Origin: Paenibacillus sp. FSL W8-0186
GTDB lineage: Bacteria; Bacillota; Bacilli; Paenibacillales; Paenibacillaceae
DNA length: 64,000 nt
Assembly (NCBI RefSeq): GCF_037969765.1
Contig: NZ_CP150207.1
Coordinates: forward strand, 5,153,501-5,217,500
Direction of reading: 5' to 3'
Shown: positions 34,854 through 43,667 of the stretch, in pieces
Layout of the letters: every line of letters begins with the position of its first letter
Position numbering within the stretch: the first letter of the stretch is position 1
Notes under the pieces: generated by a model
Told to the model about the DNA's origin: nothing
The model's input: the letters and a program-made list of their open reading frames with translations, nothing else
The model's database searches: none
Made by a program: the position numbers and the translations under genes

Positions 34854-36941
34854 TTATCGATTCGGCAAGCACTTCCGTTGACGCTTTACCTCAACAACAG
34901 TCGAGAAGAAAGTCGCCCCATTCCCCATATCGGCAAGGCGTTCAGGGGTAAGTGCATTCGCACGCTGGCGCTTGCCATCCTGCTCCCACCACAGACCCTG
35001 GCTGACAACGGTGCCTGGCAGCATTTTATCCGTTATCGCCGCCGTTACTTCGAACTGCCCGCGATCGTTCCACACGAGAACCGCGTCTCCGTCAGATATT
35101 CCCCGCGCCATCGCGTCCTCCGGATGAATTTGCAGCGTCGGCTCCTTCTCCAGCGCTGCCAGCTTCTCCACATTCGCGAAGGTGGAGTTGAGAAAGCTGT
35201 GGTTCGGCGGCGAAATGAACATGAGCGGATAGCGGGAGCCTGTGCCTGGCCGCCGTTCGCCGTCATAGCCTTCCACGAGCGGAACATAAGTGGGCAACGG
35301 CGGAAGTCCGGCCTCGGCCATGCGCTGCGAATACAGTTCAATTTTGCCGGAAGGGGTTGGCGGCGCTGTGAAATAACGGCTCTGATATTCCATATTCAGC
35401 TTCAGGAAGCGGTGCTCCTTCAATCCATCCAGCGTAATATGCTCGATATGCGGATTTGCCGGGTGATCCAGCGCCTGGCGAATCATATCCTCTTCCGTAT
35501 CCTGAAATGCCTCCTCCGTGAACCTCATTGCCTGCGCAAGCAGCTTGAATACCTCCATATTGCTCTTGCTCTCGCCCTGCGGGGGAATGACCGGCTCCTG
35601 AAGCTGGATGTAGTGATGCCAGTAGGACCGGTATACGTCCGTATTCTCGAAGGTTGATGTTGCCGGCAGGATAATATCCGCATATTTGGCCGTATCCGTC
35701 ATGAACAGATCATGTACGACCGTGAACAAATCCTCGCGCAGCAAGCCTCGCTCCACCTTGTCTGTATCCGGGGCTACCACAGCCGGGTTCGCGCAGTAGA
35801 CGAACATTCCCCGGATCGGCGGATCCAGGGACAGCAGCGCCTCGCCGAGCTGATTCATGCTGACGATCCGGGCATCGGGATTCGCCCGGAGGTCGGAACG
35901 CTCCAACGCCGCTCCATTGAATTTGGAATAATCACCGTTCGCTTTAATGGCGCCGCCTCCCTCGACGAGCCACTGCCCCGTCAGCGCTGGAAGGCAGACG
36001 ATCGTCCGGATGTTCATGCCGCCATTGTCGTGATGCTGCAGTCCGTTGCCGATTTGTATGAACGCCGGAGATGTTTCCCCGTACATCTTGGCTAGCTTGA
36101 CGATATCACCCGCCGGAACCCCGGTAATGGCTGCCACCTTGTCCGGCGTATACTGCTTCACATGCTCGCGCAGCTCTTGATGGCCAATAGTATACTTCTC
36201 GAGGAACTCCTCGTTCACCAGGCCGCGGTCGAACAGGACATGCATCAAGCCGAGCGCCAGAGCCGCATCCGTTCCCGGATGGAGCGGAATGAACCAATCC
36301 GCCCGGTCGCCGGTCCGATTCCGATGCACATCGATAACGACGAGCTTCGCCCCTTGCTTGCGCGCCTTTTCCATAATGGACCATGCGTGCATATTCGTGC
36401 TGATCGTGTTCTGTCCCCATACAATGAACAGCTTGGCCTTGGCGGTCTCCTCCGGACTCTTCCCCCCCATGAATCCCATCGTATACTTCCAGCCTACGTT
36501 GCCGGCAGCATTGCAAATCCCTTGATCCAGCCGGGTCGAGCCAATCCTGTGAAAGAAACGGCGATCCATGCCATCCACGCTCAGCGCTCCCATATTGCCG
36601 TAGAAGCTGTAAGGCATAATGCTCTCCGAGCCGTAATCGCGAATCAATTCCGTAAATCGCCCGGCAATTTCGCCAATGGCTTCGTCCCAAGTCATCCGCT
36701 CGAATTTTCCTTCGCCCTTGGCTCCCGTCCGCCGCAGCGGGTAGAGAATACGTTCCGGATGATATATACGCTCCGTCATGTTGCGGACTTTATTGCAGAT
36801 GGCGCCTTTCGTGACCGGATGCGCGGGATTCCCCGTCACCTTTACGATTTTTCCGTCTTCTTTATGCAGTAACAGGCCGCAGGTATCCGGACAATCCAAT
36901 GGACACACAGCCGGAAACACTCCGTTCTCCTCTCGGACCAT
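34854..36941 (-). CDS. Molybdopterin-dependent oxidoreductase with [4Fe-4S] cluster
   Basis: This 695-residue enzyme belongs to the DMSO reductase/formate dehydrogenase family. The N-terminal cluster ligands are C13, C17, C21 and C49 (CPLDCPDTC ... GAICNKV). A central cofactor domain includes FIVWGQNTISTNMHAW and HPGTDAALALGL, and a C-terminal MGD-binding domain includes PPNHSFLNSTFANVEKL. C143 in DQGICNAAGN lies where a protein ligand of molybdenum is expected, by analogy only. No twin-arginine signal is present, so it is cytoplasmic, like YyaE-type enzymes. ATG at 36941 follows GGGGATG. The downstream position to focA suggests a formate link. Substrate is unproven. Confidence 0.9.
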   Translation of the reverse strand: MVREENGVFPAVCPLDCPDTCGLLLHKEDGKIVKVTGNPAHPVTKGAICNKVRNMTERIYHPERILYPLRRTGAKGEGKFERMTWDEAIGEIAGRFTELIRDYGSESIMPYSFYGNMGALSVDGMDRRFFHRIGSTRLDQGICNAAGNVGWKYTMGFMGGKSPEETAKAKLFIVWGQNTISTNMHAWSIMEKARKQGAKLVVIDVHRNRTGDRADWFIPLHPGTDAALALGLMHVLFDRGLVNEEFLEKYTIGHQELREHVKQYTPDKVAAITGVPAGDIVKLAKMYGETSPAFIQIGNGLQHHDNGGMNIRTIVCLPALTGQWLVEGGGAIKANGDYSKFNGAALERSDLRANPDARIVSMNQLGEALLSLDPPIRGMFVYCANPAVVAPDTDKVERGLLREDLFTVVHDLFMTDTAKYADIILPATSTFENTDVYRSYWHHYIQLQEPVIPPQGESKSNMEVFKLLAQAMRFTEEAFQDTEEDMIRQALDHPANPHIEHITLDGLKEHRFLKLNMEYQSRYFTAPPTPSGKIELYSQRMAEAGLPPLPTYVPLVEGYDGERRPGTGSRYPLMFISPPNHSFLNSTFANVEKLAALEKEPTLQIHPEDAMARGISDGDAVLVWNDRGQFEVTAAITDKMLPGTVVSQGLWWEQDGKRQRANALTPERLADMGNGATFFSTVVEVKRQRKCLPNR

Positions 36942-37045
36942 GTAAACACATCCCCTATTCTCATGTCTTCCTTTTGTAATCATCTTAGAAAAAAGACGGG
37001 GCCCTGTCTACTGGAACCTGAAATCAACCGGCCTGGCGACATGCC

Positions 37046-37084
37046 TAAAAAAATCAGCCTGTTGCATGATCAACAGACTGATTC
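37046..37084 (-). terminator. Intrinsic terminator after focA
   Basis: Minus strand: AATCAGTCTGTTG-ATCATG-CAACAGGCTGATT with one mismatch, followed by a run of seven Ts. Confidence 0.88.
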
Positions 37085-37102
37085 GCTTCATAAGCTGTTA
37101 AA

Positions 37103-37930
37103 TTATGCGTGCTTGCTTACGGGAATGGATGCAAGCTCGGGCTGCTGCACAGCTTCTGTTTTTCTATCCTTTAAATAAGCCGTCCAATATGCACCCGCGA
37201 CAAACAAAGCGCCGCCGGTTAAATTGCCTAGCCAGACAGGCACAAAATTTCGGACATAATCTCCCCAAGAGAAATAACCCTCAAATATCGCTGCGGGGAT
37301 TAGGAACATGTTGGCGACAACGTGCTGAAAGCCGATGGCGACAAAGGCCATCGTCGGGAACCAGATGCCGAGGATTTTGCCGCTCATATTATCGGCGCCG
37401 TAGGACAGCCACACGGCAAGCGCAACAAGCCAGTTGCAGCCGATCCCGGATACGAAGGCCTGCAGAAAGCTGTCATCCAGCTTATGTCCGGCCATCGCGA
37501 TCAATTTATCAAGATAAGGACCGCTGGCCGTCAGTCCGACGACATGCCCGAAGAAATAAGCTACAAAGACGGCGCCGAGAAAGTTGGCGACCGTAATGAG
37601 CAGGATATTCTTCAGCATTTCCAGCGTCGTAATGCGCCCCGCCATCCGTGCGAGCGGCACGGCCATCATGTTGCCTGTCAACAGCTCACCGCCAGCAAGC
37701 AGCACGAGAATTAGGCCGATCGGGAAAACGGCTGCACCGATGAAATTGACGATGCTTCCCCATTCCTGCGGCGCATTGCTGATTACCCGTATATCGAGCA
37801 GAAATCCAAGCGCGATAAACGCTCCGCCGAGAAATCCTAATATCATCACAGTCAGCAGGGGATTACGCGCCTTCTGGACTCCCGTATCCACGGTTATTTC
37901 CGCGATTTGCGGCGGTTTGTAATAAGCCAT
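37103..37930 (-). CDS. focA: Formate/nitrite transporter (FocA/NirC family)
   Basis: This 275-residue protein has six predicted helices and the FNT signatures GGELLTGNMMAVPLARMAG and GIGCNWLVALAVWLSYGADNMSGK. It carries formate or nitrite across the membrane as a pentamer; which ion is not decidable here. The frame extends to 38017, but the AGGAG site places the start at 37930. An FNR-type box and TACAAT -10 upstream argue for anaerobic control. It precedes the molybdopterin oxidoreductase but a strong terminator separates them. Confidence 0.9.
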   Translation of the reverse strand: MAYYKPPQIAEITVDTGVQKARNPLLTVMILGFLGGAFIALGFLLDIRVISNAPQEWGSIVNFIGAAVFPIGLILVLLAGGELLTGNMMAVPLARMAGRITTLEMLKNILLITVANFLGAVFVAYFFGHVVGLTASGPYLDKLIAMAGHKLDDSFLQAFVSGIGCNWLVALAVWLSYGADNMSGKILGIWFPTMAFVAIGFQHVVANMFLIPAAIFEGYFSWGDYVRNFVPVWLGNLTGGALFVAGAYWTAYLKDRKTEAVQQPELASIPVSKHA

Positions 37931-37981
37931 GGTTATCATCTCCTCTTGAACTGAGCCATAATCTATCTCTACTGTATCCTC

Positions 37982-38025
37982 ATTGTATCGTGCCTTGGCG
38001 CGCCGGCAATGTAACATTAGTCACG
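37982..38025 (-). promoter_or_regulatory. focA promoter with FNR-type box
   Basis: The box CGTGACTAATGTTACA (minus strand, 38025-38010) matches TGTGA-N6-TCACA at 8 of 10 positions. Its centre is about 42 bp upstream of the start predicted from TACAAT (37987-37982), the class II activator position. Confidence 0.55.
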
Positions 38026-38034
38026 TTGGTTATG

Positions 38035-38076
38035 AAAGAAGCCACCGCACAGGAGAACGTCTCCCCGGCAGTGGCT
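38035..38076 (-). terminator. Intrinsic terminator after nox
   Basis: Minus strand: AGCCACTGC pairs with GCGGTGGCT around an inner GGGGAGA/TTCTCCT stem, followed by TCTTT. Confidence 0.75.
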
Positions 38077-38111
38077 GTATTCTTGACAAGATAACTGAGT
38101 GGACCCAGCGA

Positions 38112-39473
38112 TTACACGTGAACGATTTCCTGTGCCGGCACTTCAGGGAGCACCTGCAATCCAGCGCTGTTCAAGAAATTCCATGGCTTGTTAAAATGCG
38201 GCTGGAAGAAGAAATCGACGAATGCGAGCTCTTCCATTTTCATATCGTTCTGAATGCAGACCGAAATGGTATTGATCGCTTGCGTCAAATCCACCTTCGA
38301 CATGATTTGTGCGCCGAGAATGCGGTTTGTTCCTTGCTCGTATACGAGCTTCAGTGTAACCTTCTCATGGGTCGGCATGAATTCCGGACGGTAGCTGTCA
38401 GTCACCAGTACCGAGTCTGCTTCAAGCCCGGCTTCCCTGGCTGCCGACTCCGTCAGACCGGTTGCCGCAATGTTATTCTCGTAAATTTTAATGCCCGAGG
38501 TTCCCTGGGTTCCTAGGTATTTCACTGTCGGGGTCAACAAATTGCGCGCCGCTAATGTTCCCATACGCACGGCGTTCGTGGCAAGTGGAATATAGGCATG
38601 GCTTTTAAGCGGATTATAATATACCGCGCAGCTATCGCCTGCCGCAAACACATCATTTTTGCTCGTTCGCATGTATTCGTCCACGATAATTGCCCCGTTG
38701 TCCAGCATATCGACTTGGCCTTTCAGCAGCTCTGTATTCGGTTTGAAGCCGATGCAGAGAATAACGACGTCTGCAGCATACCGGCCATGATCGGTGATTA
38801 CAGCATTCACTCGACCTTCCTCGCCTTCAAAACGTACGACCTTCTCGCCTAGCGCCAGAGCAATCCCGCGTTCACGCAGGGTATCCTCAATAACGTCCGT
38901 GTATTCCGCATCAAGATATTTACTCAGAATTCGCTCTTCCGCGTCGATCAGCGTCACGTTTTTACCGTTCATTTGGAAGGCTTCGACCAGTTCAATGCCA
39001 ATGTAACCTGCACCGACGACGACAATATTTTGCGCTTCCTTTCCTTTCTCGATAATCATGTTGGAATGATTGAAGTTTTTGGACAGAATAATGTTATCCA
39101 GCTCGATCCCTGGGAATCGGGGTACGACAGGCCAGGAACCCGTAGTTACAATCAGTTTATCGAAATGATCCGCAAACTCCTCCCCAGTCTGCAAATTCCG
39201 TGCCGTAAGCTGCTTCCGGTCTGTGTCCACAGCGGTCACTTCGTGGAGCATTTTTGTTTTTACGCCAAGCTCTGCAAGCTGCTCGGGCGAAGAATAGAAT
39301 AATCCCTGAGGATCCTTCACCACGCCGCCGACATATAAAGCTATACCGCACGACAGAAAGGAAATATTGTCATTGCGCTCATATACGGTAATCTCTGCCT
39401 CTGGATATAATTTTGCGGTATTTACAATGGCTGCCGTCCCGGCATGCGTACATCCAATAACTGCTACTCTCAT
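38112..39473 (-). CDS. nox: NADH oxidase, FAD-dependent (Nox/CoA-disulfide reductase family)
   Basis: This 453-residue flavoprotein has an N-terminal FAD-binding fold (VAVIGCTHAGTAA), redox-active C42 in SFLSCGIALY, an NADH-binding fold (NIVVVGAGYIGIELVEAF), FAD motif FAAGDSCAV, and a dimerisation domain. The single Cys42 fits water-forming NADH oxidases and CoA-disulfide reductases. It could reoxidise NADH and remove oxygen at low oxygen tension. The frame is open to 39548, but AGGAGG puts the ATG at 39473. Three FNR-type boxes lie upstream. Confidence 0.88.
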   Translation of the reverse strand: MRVAVIGCTHAGTAAIVNTAKLYPEAEITVYERNDNISFLSCGIALYVGGVVKDPQGLFYSSPEQLAELGVKTKMLHEVTAVDTDRKQLTARNLQTGEEFADHFDKLIVTTGSWPVVPRFPGIELDNIILSKNFNHSNMIIEKGKEAQNIVVVGAGYIGIELVEAFQMNGKNVTLIDAEERILSKYLDAEYTDVIEDTLRERGIALALGEKVVRFEGEEGRVNAVITDHGRYAADVVILCIGFKPNTELLKGQVDMLDNGAIIVDEYMRTSKNDVFAAGDSCAVYYNPLKSHAYIPLATNAVRMGTLAARNLLTPTVKYLGTQGTSGIKIYENNIAATGLTESAAREAGLEADSVLVTDSYRPEFMPTHEKVTLKLVYEQGTNRILGAQIMSKVDLTQAINTISVCIQNDMKMEELAFVDFFFQPHFNKPWNFLNSAGLQVLPEVPAQEIVHV

Positions 39474-39504
39474 GATTTCTTCCTCCTTATGATGGCCCGA
39501 TGTT

Positions 39505-39615
39505 ATATAATGTTCAAAAATCGGGGTGTTTATTGTGAAATATATCACTTGGTAAGATAAGATATTGTGAAATCATTCACCTTGTGACTCTTATTATAGT
39601 GTGATCTTTTTCACA
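39505..39615. promoter_or_regulatory. Cluster of three FNR-type boxes between nox and a divergent gene
   Basis: TGTGAAATATATCACT (39534-39549), TGTGAAATCATTCACC (39566-39581) and the perfect TGTGATCTTTTTCACA (39600-39615) match TGTGA-N6-TCACA. For nox, a -10 TTATAT at 39510-39505 places the first box near -42. A second TATAAT (39598-39593, minus) abuts the third box. Confidence 0.75.
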
Positions 39616-39711
39616 ATGCAAGGGGTTATGAACATTTTTTTAAGGGTAATGATAAATATCCCTGTTAACTGGGGGTATTGCCAATATCATCTAGATACCG
39701 GAGGGCTGCCC

Positions 39712-40344
39712 ATGTATACCGTCTTTGTAGCGGGAGCGCACGGAAGAACAGGTCGTCACATCGTTAAAGCGCTTCTCAGAGAAAATTATGAAGTCAGGGG
39801 TCTGGTTCGCAATGAATCACAGCAGGATAACTTACAGGAATGGGGGGCCAAGCCGTACATCGGGGATTTGAGAACTGTGTTCTCGGAAGGGATTGATGGG
39901 GCGGACGCCGTCATTTGCGCGGTCGGCGCGGGAGATAAGGAAGACCCTGAGGAAATTGACCATCTCGGAACCGTTCGATTGATCGAGCAGTCCGCCATGC
40001 TGGGTGTTAAACGCTTCATTCTAATCAGCTCGATGGGGACACTTGAGCCGGAACGTATGCCGAAAATTTTGAAGCCATATTTATTAGCCAAACGCCGGGC
40101 CGAAAAAGTATTGGAAGAAAGCACGTTATGCCATACCATTATACGTCCAGGAGGTCTGACCGATGATTTGCCTATAGGCAAAGTATCGATCCGCGACGGG
40201 TTCACCTATTCGGGATTTATCTCGCGAAACGATGTGGCCGAGGCGGCGGTTCTTGCCTTAAAGCTGCCTGAGACGGAGCATGCCGCCTTTAATTTAATTG
40301 CAGGGGAGACCCCGCTAGTCCAAGCTTTACAGTCGCTAAAGTAA
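39712..40344 (+). CDS. NAD(P)-binding Rossmann-fold protein (NmrA/SDR-like)
   Basis: This 210-residue atypical short-chain dehydrogenase-like protein opens with VFVAGAHGRTGRHIV (GxxGxxG at 8-14) and continues with AVICAVGAGDKEDPEEIDHLGTVRLIEQ, resembling the YhfK/YwnB NAD(P)H-binding group. The reaction is unknown. GGAGGG six bases upstream sets the ATG at 39712. It is divergent from nox and shares the FNR-box region. Confidence 0.88.
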   Translation: MYTVFVAGAHGRTGRHIVKALLRENYEVRGLVRNESQQDNLQEWGAKPYIGDLRTVFSEGIDGADAVICAVGAGDKEDPEEIDHLGTVRLIEQSAMLGVKRFILISSMGTLEPERMPKILKPYLLAKRRAEKVLEESTLCHTIIRPGGLTDDLPIGKVSIRDGFTYSGFISRNDVAEAAVLALKLPETEHAAFNLIAGETPLVQALQSLK

Positions 40345-40361
40345 TCGCTAATCCCTCACAA

Positions 40362-40393
40362 AAGCCGCCCTAGCCAGGGCGGCTTATTTTTTG
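40362..40393 (+). terminator. Intrinsic terminator between convergent genes
   Basis: AAGCCGCCCT-AGCC-AGGGCGGCTT followed by ATTTTTT; the right arm overlaps the stop codon of the opposing FhuF-like gene. Confidence 0.88.
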
Positions 40394-41196
40394 CTGGATT
40401 CCATTTGCTTCTGCATCAGTTGGCTCCGCTTCTCTTCCCTCTGCTGCTTGGTCAGCTTAGGGCAAGTGTAACAATAGCCTAAATCAGTCTTCGTACGGTA
40501 AGCCAGACAGCAGGTGGGCTTCAAGGGCATCATCTCGCCAGGCGTATAAGGATTATCTACCATGATTTCCTTGAGCGCAAACGGATTGCGCTTGACACCA
40601 AACCACTCCGCGGACATTTCCTTGACAGATTCATGGTCCGCCCATAGCCGTTCGCGCTGCTCCGCAGTGTCCAGCCTATTCGCTAATTGCTTGATATAAT
40701 AAACAATCCCGAGAGGCAGTTGTCCCCAGAGCTGCGTAACCGGCAGCTTGGACACGCCGGCTACCGTTTCCATCACCGGCCGCAAGGTTTCCTGGTAGAA
40801 GCTGCCCAGCCGCTGCTCCTGCCAGACGCTAGCTTCGCCTTCCGGCGATGCTGACTCCGTATGGTCTCGCAGCACGAAGAAGATCGTCGGAAATTGCTGA
40901 ACCCGAACGATCTGCAGTGTCAAATTATCCAACCGAAAATTTAACTGCGAGCTCGTCAATGACGCCATATAATGCAGCGCTGTACAAAGGACCCGCCAGC
41001 TTGCCGCAAAATACGTCGCCGCAACCTGAATATCAAGCCCTTTAATCTCGGATTGGTACAGGGTCAAAAACTGCTCGATCTGCTGCCGATCCAGGAGCTC
41101 TTGTCCCTCAACCGTATAAATGGCCTGCTCTCTGAAGCTGCGTACCACGTGACAATGCTGTTCTAAGAATTGATAATCGATAGCCAACCGCTGCAT
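40384..41196 (-). CDS. FhuF-like ferric siderophore reductase
   Basis: This 270-residue protein has the C-terminal FhuF-type [2Fe-2S] motif: C229 C230, C242 and C245 (CC-x11-C-x2-C). FhuF proteins reduce cytoplasmic ferric siderophore complexes to release Fe2+. The rest of the chain is weakly conserved, as usual for the family. It follows the siderophore ATPase gene at 46 bp, so the pair is one iron-regulated operon under the Fur box at 42193. Confidence 0.82.
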   Translation of the reverse strand: MQRLAIDYQFLEQHCHVVRSFREQAIYTVEGQELLDRQQIEQFLTLYQSEIKGLDIQVAATYFAASWRVLCTALHYMASLTSSQLNFRLDNLTLQIVRVQQFPTIFFVLRDHTESASPEGEASVWQEQRLGSFYQETLRPVMETVAGVSKLPVTQLWGQLPLGIVYYIKQLANRLDTAEQRERLWADHESVKEMSAEWFGVKRNPFALKEIMVDNPYTPGEMMPLKPTCCLAYRTKTDLGYCYTCPKLTKQQREEKRSQLMQKQMESSKK

Positions 41197-41242
41197 ATGA
41201 TCCTCCTGCTTCTCTCTCTAAGCCTCTTGAATGCCCCGTTAC

Positions 41243-42103
41243 TTAACGAAGTGCTGCCACCTTGTCGCTGGCACCTGTAAGCACACTGTTCTTCGGAAGC
41301 TGTCCCTTGCTCTCTGCTACGCGATACAGCTCATACGGAAGGCACAGCGGTACTCCGCTCCGCGGATCCGTCACAATATCCGCCTCAATGCCGAATACTT
41401 CACGCAGGACGGAAGAGGTGACCACTTCGGCCGGCGCTCCCTCGGCGATGGCTTGCCCCTTCTTAATGGCAATCATATGGTGAGCATACCTTGCGGCATG
41501 GTTCAAGTCATGCACGACCATAACGATGGTGCGGCTGGATTCCGCGTTCAACTGCTCCAGCAGCTGCAGCACCTCCAGCTGGTGCGCCATATCCAGGAAG
41601 GTCGTCGGCTCATCCAGAAATAGAATATCCGTCTCCTGTGCCAGCGCCATGGCGATCCAGGCCCGCTGCCGCTGTCCTCCGGACAACTGCTCAAGCGCCC
41701 GGTCTGCAAACTCGTTCATGCCCGTAGCATCAATCGCCCAATCGACGATTTTCCGGTCCTCAGACTTCAGACTTCCGAACCCCTTCTGATGCGGAAAGCG
41801 GCCGTAAGATACAAGCTCATAGACCGTAAGCCCGTCGGGGGCCGTCGGATTCTGGGGCAGAATGGCCAGCTGCTTGGCCACTTCCCGGGTCGACTGCTTA
41901 TGAATGGATTTCCCGTTCAACAGCACCGTTCCGGATTTAGGCTGCAGGATGCGGGCCATCGTTTTCAGTACTGTCGATTTCCCCGAACCGTTCGCCCCGA
42001 CAAGGGCGGTTATTTTCCCTTTAGGAATGCTGATATTCAAGTCTTCTACAATGAGACGGTCTCCATAAGCGATATTTAAATGGGATGTATTCAATCCGAT
42101 CAT
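41243..42103 (-). CDS. Siderophore ABC transporter ATPase (FecE/YusV type)
   Basis: This 286-residue ATPase has Walker [10 protein letters not shown] (36-44), Q-loop [21 protein letters not shown], signature [17 protein letters not shown] and Walker [13 protein letters not shown], the FecCD-associated group. No permease or binding protein is nearby, so like B. subtilis YusV it may serve several siderophore permeases. Two adjacent ATGs exist; the second (42103) is better spaced from AAAGGGAG. A perfect Fur palindrome lies 90 bp upstream. Confidence 0.9.
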   Translation of the reverse strand: MIGLNTSHLNIAYGDRLIVEDLNISIPKGKITALVGANGSGKSTVLKTMARILQPKSGTVLLNGKSIHKQSTREVAKQLAILPQNPTAPDGLTVYELVSYGRFPHQKGFGSLKSEDRKIVDWAIDATGMNEFADRALEQLSGGQRQRAWIAMALAQETDILFLDEPTTFLDMAHQLEVLQLLEQLNAESSRTIVMVVHDLNHAARYAHHMIAIKKGQAIAEGAPAEVVTSSVLREVFGIEADIVTDPRSGVPLCLPYELYRVAESKGQLPKNSVLTGASDKVAALR

Positions 42104-42192
42104 CATGATCTCCCTTTCCGCAATACGACATATTGATTATATGTGAACACAACGCGTCCATTATCTAACAAAAGATCCTCTGTTCTAAAGAT

Positions 42193-42211
42193 ACTGATAA
42201 TCATTATCAGT
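42193..42211. promoter_or_regulatory. Fur box
   Basis: ACTGATAATCATTATCAGT is a perfect 9-1-9 palindrome containing the core TGATAATCATTATCA of Fur boxes, upstream of the siderophore ATPase-FhuF operon. Confidence 0.88.
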
Positions 42212-42219
42212 TGTCAATA

Positions 42220-42252
42220 GAAAAAGGTGATTTCCATAAGGAAACCACCTTC
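42220..42252 (-). terminator. Intrinsic terminator after the DUF3243 gene
   Basis: Minus strand: AAGGTGGTTTCC-TTAT-GGAAATCACCTT followed by TTT. Confidence 0.8.
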
Positions 42253-42270
42253 ACTTAAACTCATTTCATC

Positions 42271-42615
42271 TTACTGTGTTGTTCTAACAAGCCTGACCAG
42301 AATATGGGCCAAAGCATGGCGATGCTCCTGCTCCCCGGCTTTCCACAGCTCTTGCAGCAGCTTCTCTTCCCGATTGCGCGGCTCCTCGTTAGCGGCCAGG
42401 TAATCGCCGATCTTCTCCGCCGCCTTCGCCATCATCTCTTCGCTAAGCCCTATGCTCTGAGCTACCTCGATCCGCCCTCCCAAATAACGTTTAAAGGCAT
42501 CGAAACTCTCGAGGATATCTTCCTTCCGTTCCCCATCCATACGCCTAAGCGCATCATCCACTTTATTCAGCGCCATCTCGCCTTCTTTGTTGACTACATG
42601 ATTATGCTCGGACAT
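42271..42615 (-). CDS. DUF3243 family protein (YmfJ-like)
   Basis: This 114-residue soluble protein has the DUF3243 core FDAFKRYLGGRIEVAQSIGLSEEMM...KIGDYLAANEEPRNREEKLLQELWKAG; Bacillus YmfJ is about 85 residues, so there is a ~28-residue N-terminal extension here. Function unknown. AAGGAGG precedes the ATG at 42615. It is a single-gene unit with its own terminator. Confidence 0.85.
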   Translation of the reverse strand: MSEHNHVVNKEGEMALNKVDDALRRMDGERKEDILESFDAFKRYLGGRIEVAQSIGLSEEMMAKAAEKIGDYLAANEEPRNREEKLLQELWKAGEQEHRHALAHILVRLVRTTQ

Positions 42616-42701
42616 GTCCCTACGCCTCCTTAAAGTTTAGTTGGAGTTCGTAACTACATAACCCGGCTGGCAGCGAGATGAATCATTCCGACTGGCAAAA
42701 G

Positions 42702-43559
42702 CTATGGAGTTCCGGATACCGGAACAGCATCATAATATTCTTCCAAGGTAATGTCCCGTTCAAAAATATCCGCGGCGATTTCCTTGCCGACATAGCGTAG
42801 ATGCCAAGGCTCATACTTATAGCCTGTAATGGCCTCTTTCCCTTCAGGATAACGGATGATAAAGCCGTATTCCGCGGAATGCTGGGCAAGCCACTCGGCC
42901 TCCTTCGTTCCTCCAAAGCAATCCTCCGCAGCGCACTTCCCGTCGCTCCCCGAGACGTCGATCGCAAGCCCGGTCTCATGCTCGCTATGCCCTGGAACCG
43001 CGCTGTATGTCTTGGCCTTCTCTTCTCCGTCTCTTGCTACATAACGATTGAACAAAGACGTTTGCGTACTGTGAGACCGGTAGGCTGATACGCCAGCCAA
43101 ATAAATGCCGTCCCGCTCGGCTCCGGCGAACATTTCCTCCAGCGCCTTGGCAGCTTCGCTGCGCATCATCCGCTTCTCAATCTTCTCCTTGAACGTAAAC
43201 CGTACATCCGGATAGACCAAATCGGACGGCTCATAATCTTCAGGCAAAGCCAGCTCTTTATTAACAAGCACAGCAATGCTGTGAGGATCGGCGGCAGCCG
43301 CCTTGTCGACCGCTGAGGAGCCTTCCTGCGGATTGTTAGCCGCTGGCGCCTGCTCCGAGTCGGAAGCGGCTCCCTGACCAGAGCTTTCTCCAGCAGCATT
43401 GCCCTGCCCTTCGTTCCCATTTGACGGGTTAGCACCCGGTTGGGACACTGCGGCCGAATTATCCAGCTGCGGTGGCGTATCCTCCTTACCGCAAGCCGTT
43501 ATGGCGATTGCAGCCAGTATGCAAATCAACAAGATCGATAAGATCCTTCTGTCTTTCAC
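42702..43559 (-). CDS. VanY-type D-alanyl-D-alanine carboxypeptidase lipoprotein
   Basis: This 285-residue envelope protein has a lipobox (ITAC, C23), a Ser/Gly/Ala/Asn-rich linker (about 30-90) and an M15B peptidase domain. Zinc ligands are recognisable in SEHETGLAIDV (H194, D201) and EPWH (H253, with E250 as catalytic acid). It trims the terminal D-Ala of peptidoglycan stem peptides outside the membrane. The start is GTG at 43559 behind GGGGGAGAGGG. No van resistance genes adjoin, so a housekeeping wall role is likely. Confidence 0.9.
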   Translation of the reverse strand: MKDRRILSILLICILAAIAITACGKEDTPPQLDNSAAVSQPGANPSNGNEGQGNAAGESSGQGAASDSEQAPAANNPQEGSSAVDKAAAADPHSIAVLVNKELALPEDYEPSDLVYPDVRFTFKEKIEKRMMRSEAAKALEEMFAGAERDGIYLAGVSAYRSHSTQTSLFNRYVARDGEEKAKTYSAVPGHSEHETGLAIDVSGSDGKCAAEDCFGGTKEAEWLAQHSAEYGFIIRYPEGKEAITGYKYEPWHLRYVGKEIAADIFERDITLEEYYDAVPVSGTP

Positions 43560-43667
43560 TTTGCCCTCTCCCCCTAACCTCTTCCCCTCAAGGACGAGGC
43601 ATTATTTCTATGTTTAAAACGTATTTTAGCCACACTTTGTTGCGTTTCAATATCAAGCCGACTGTAT

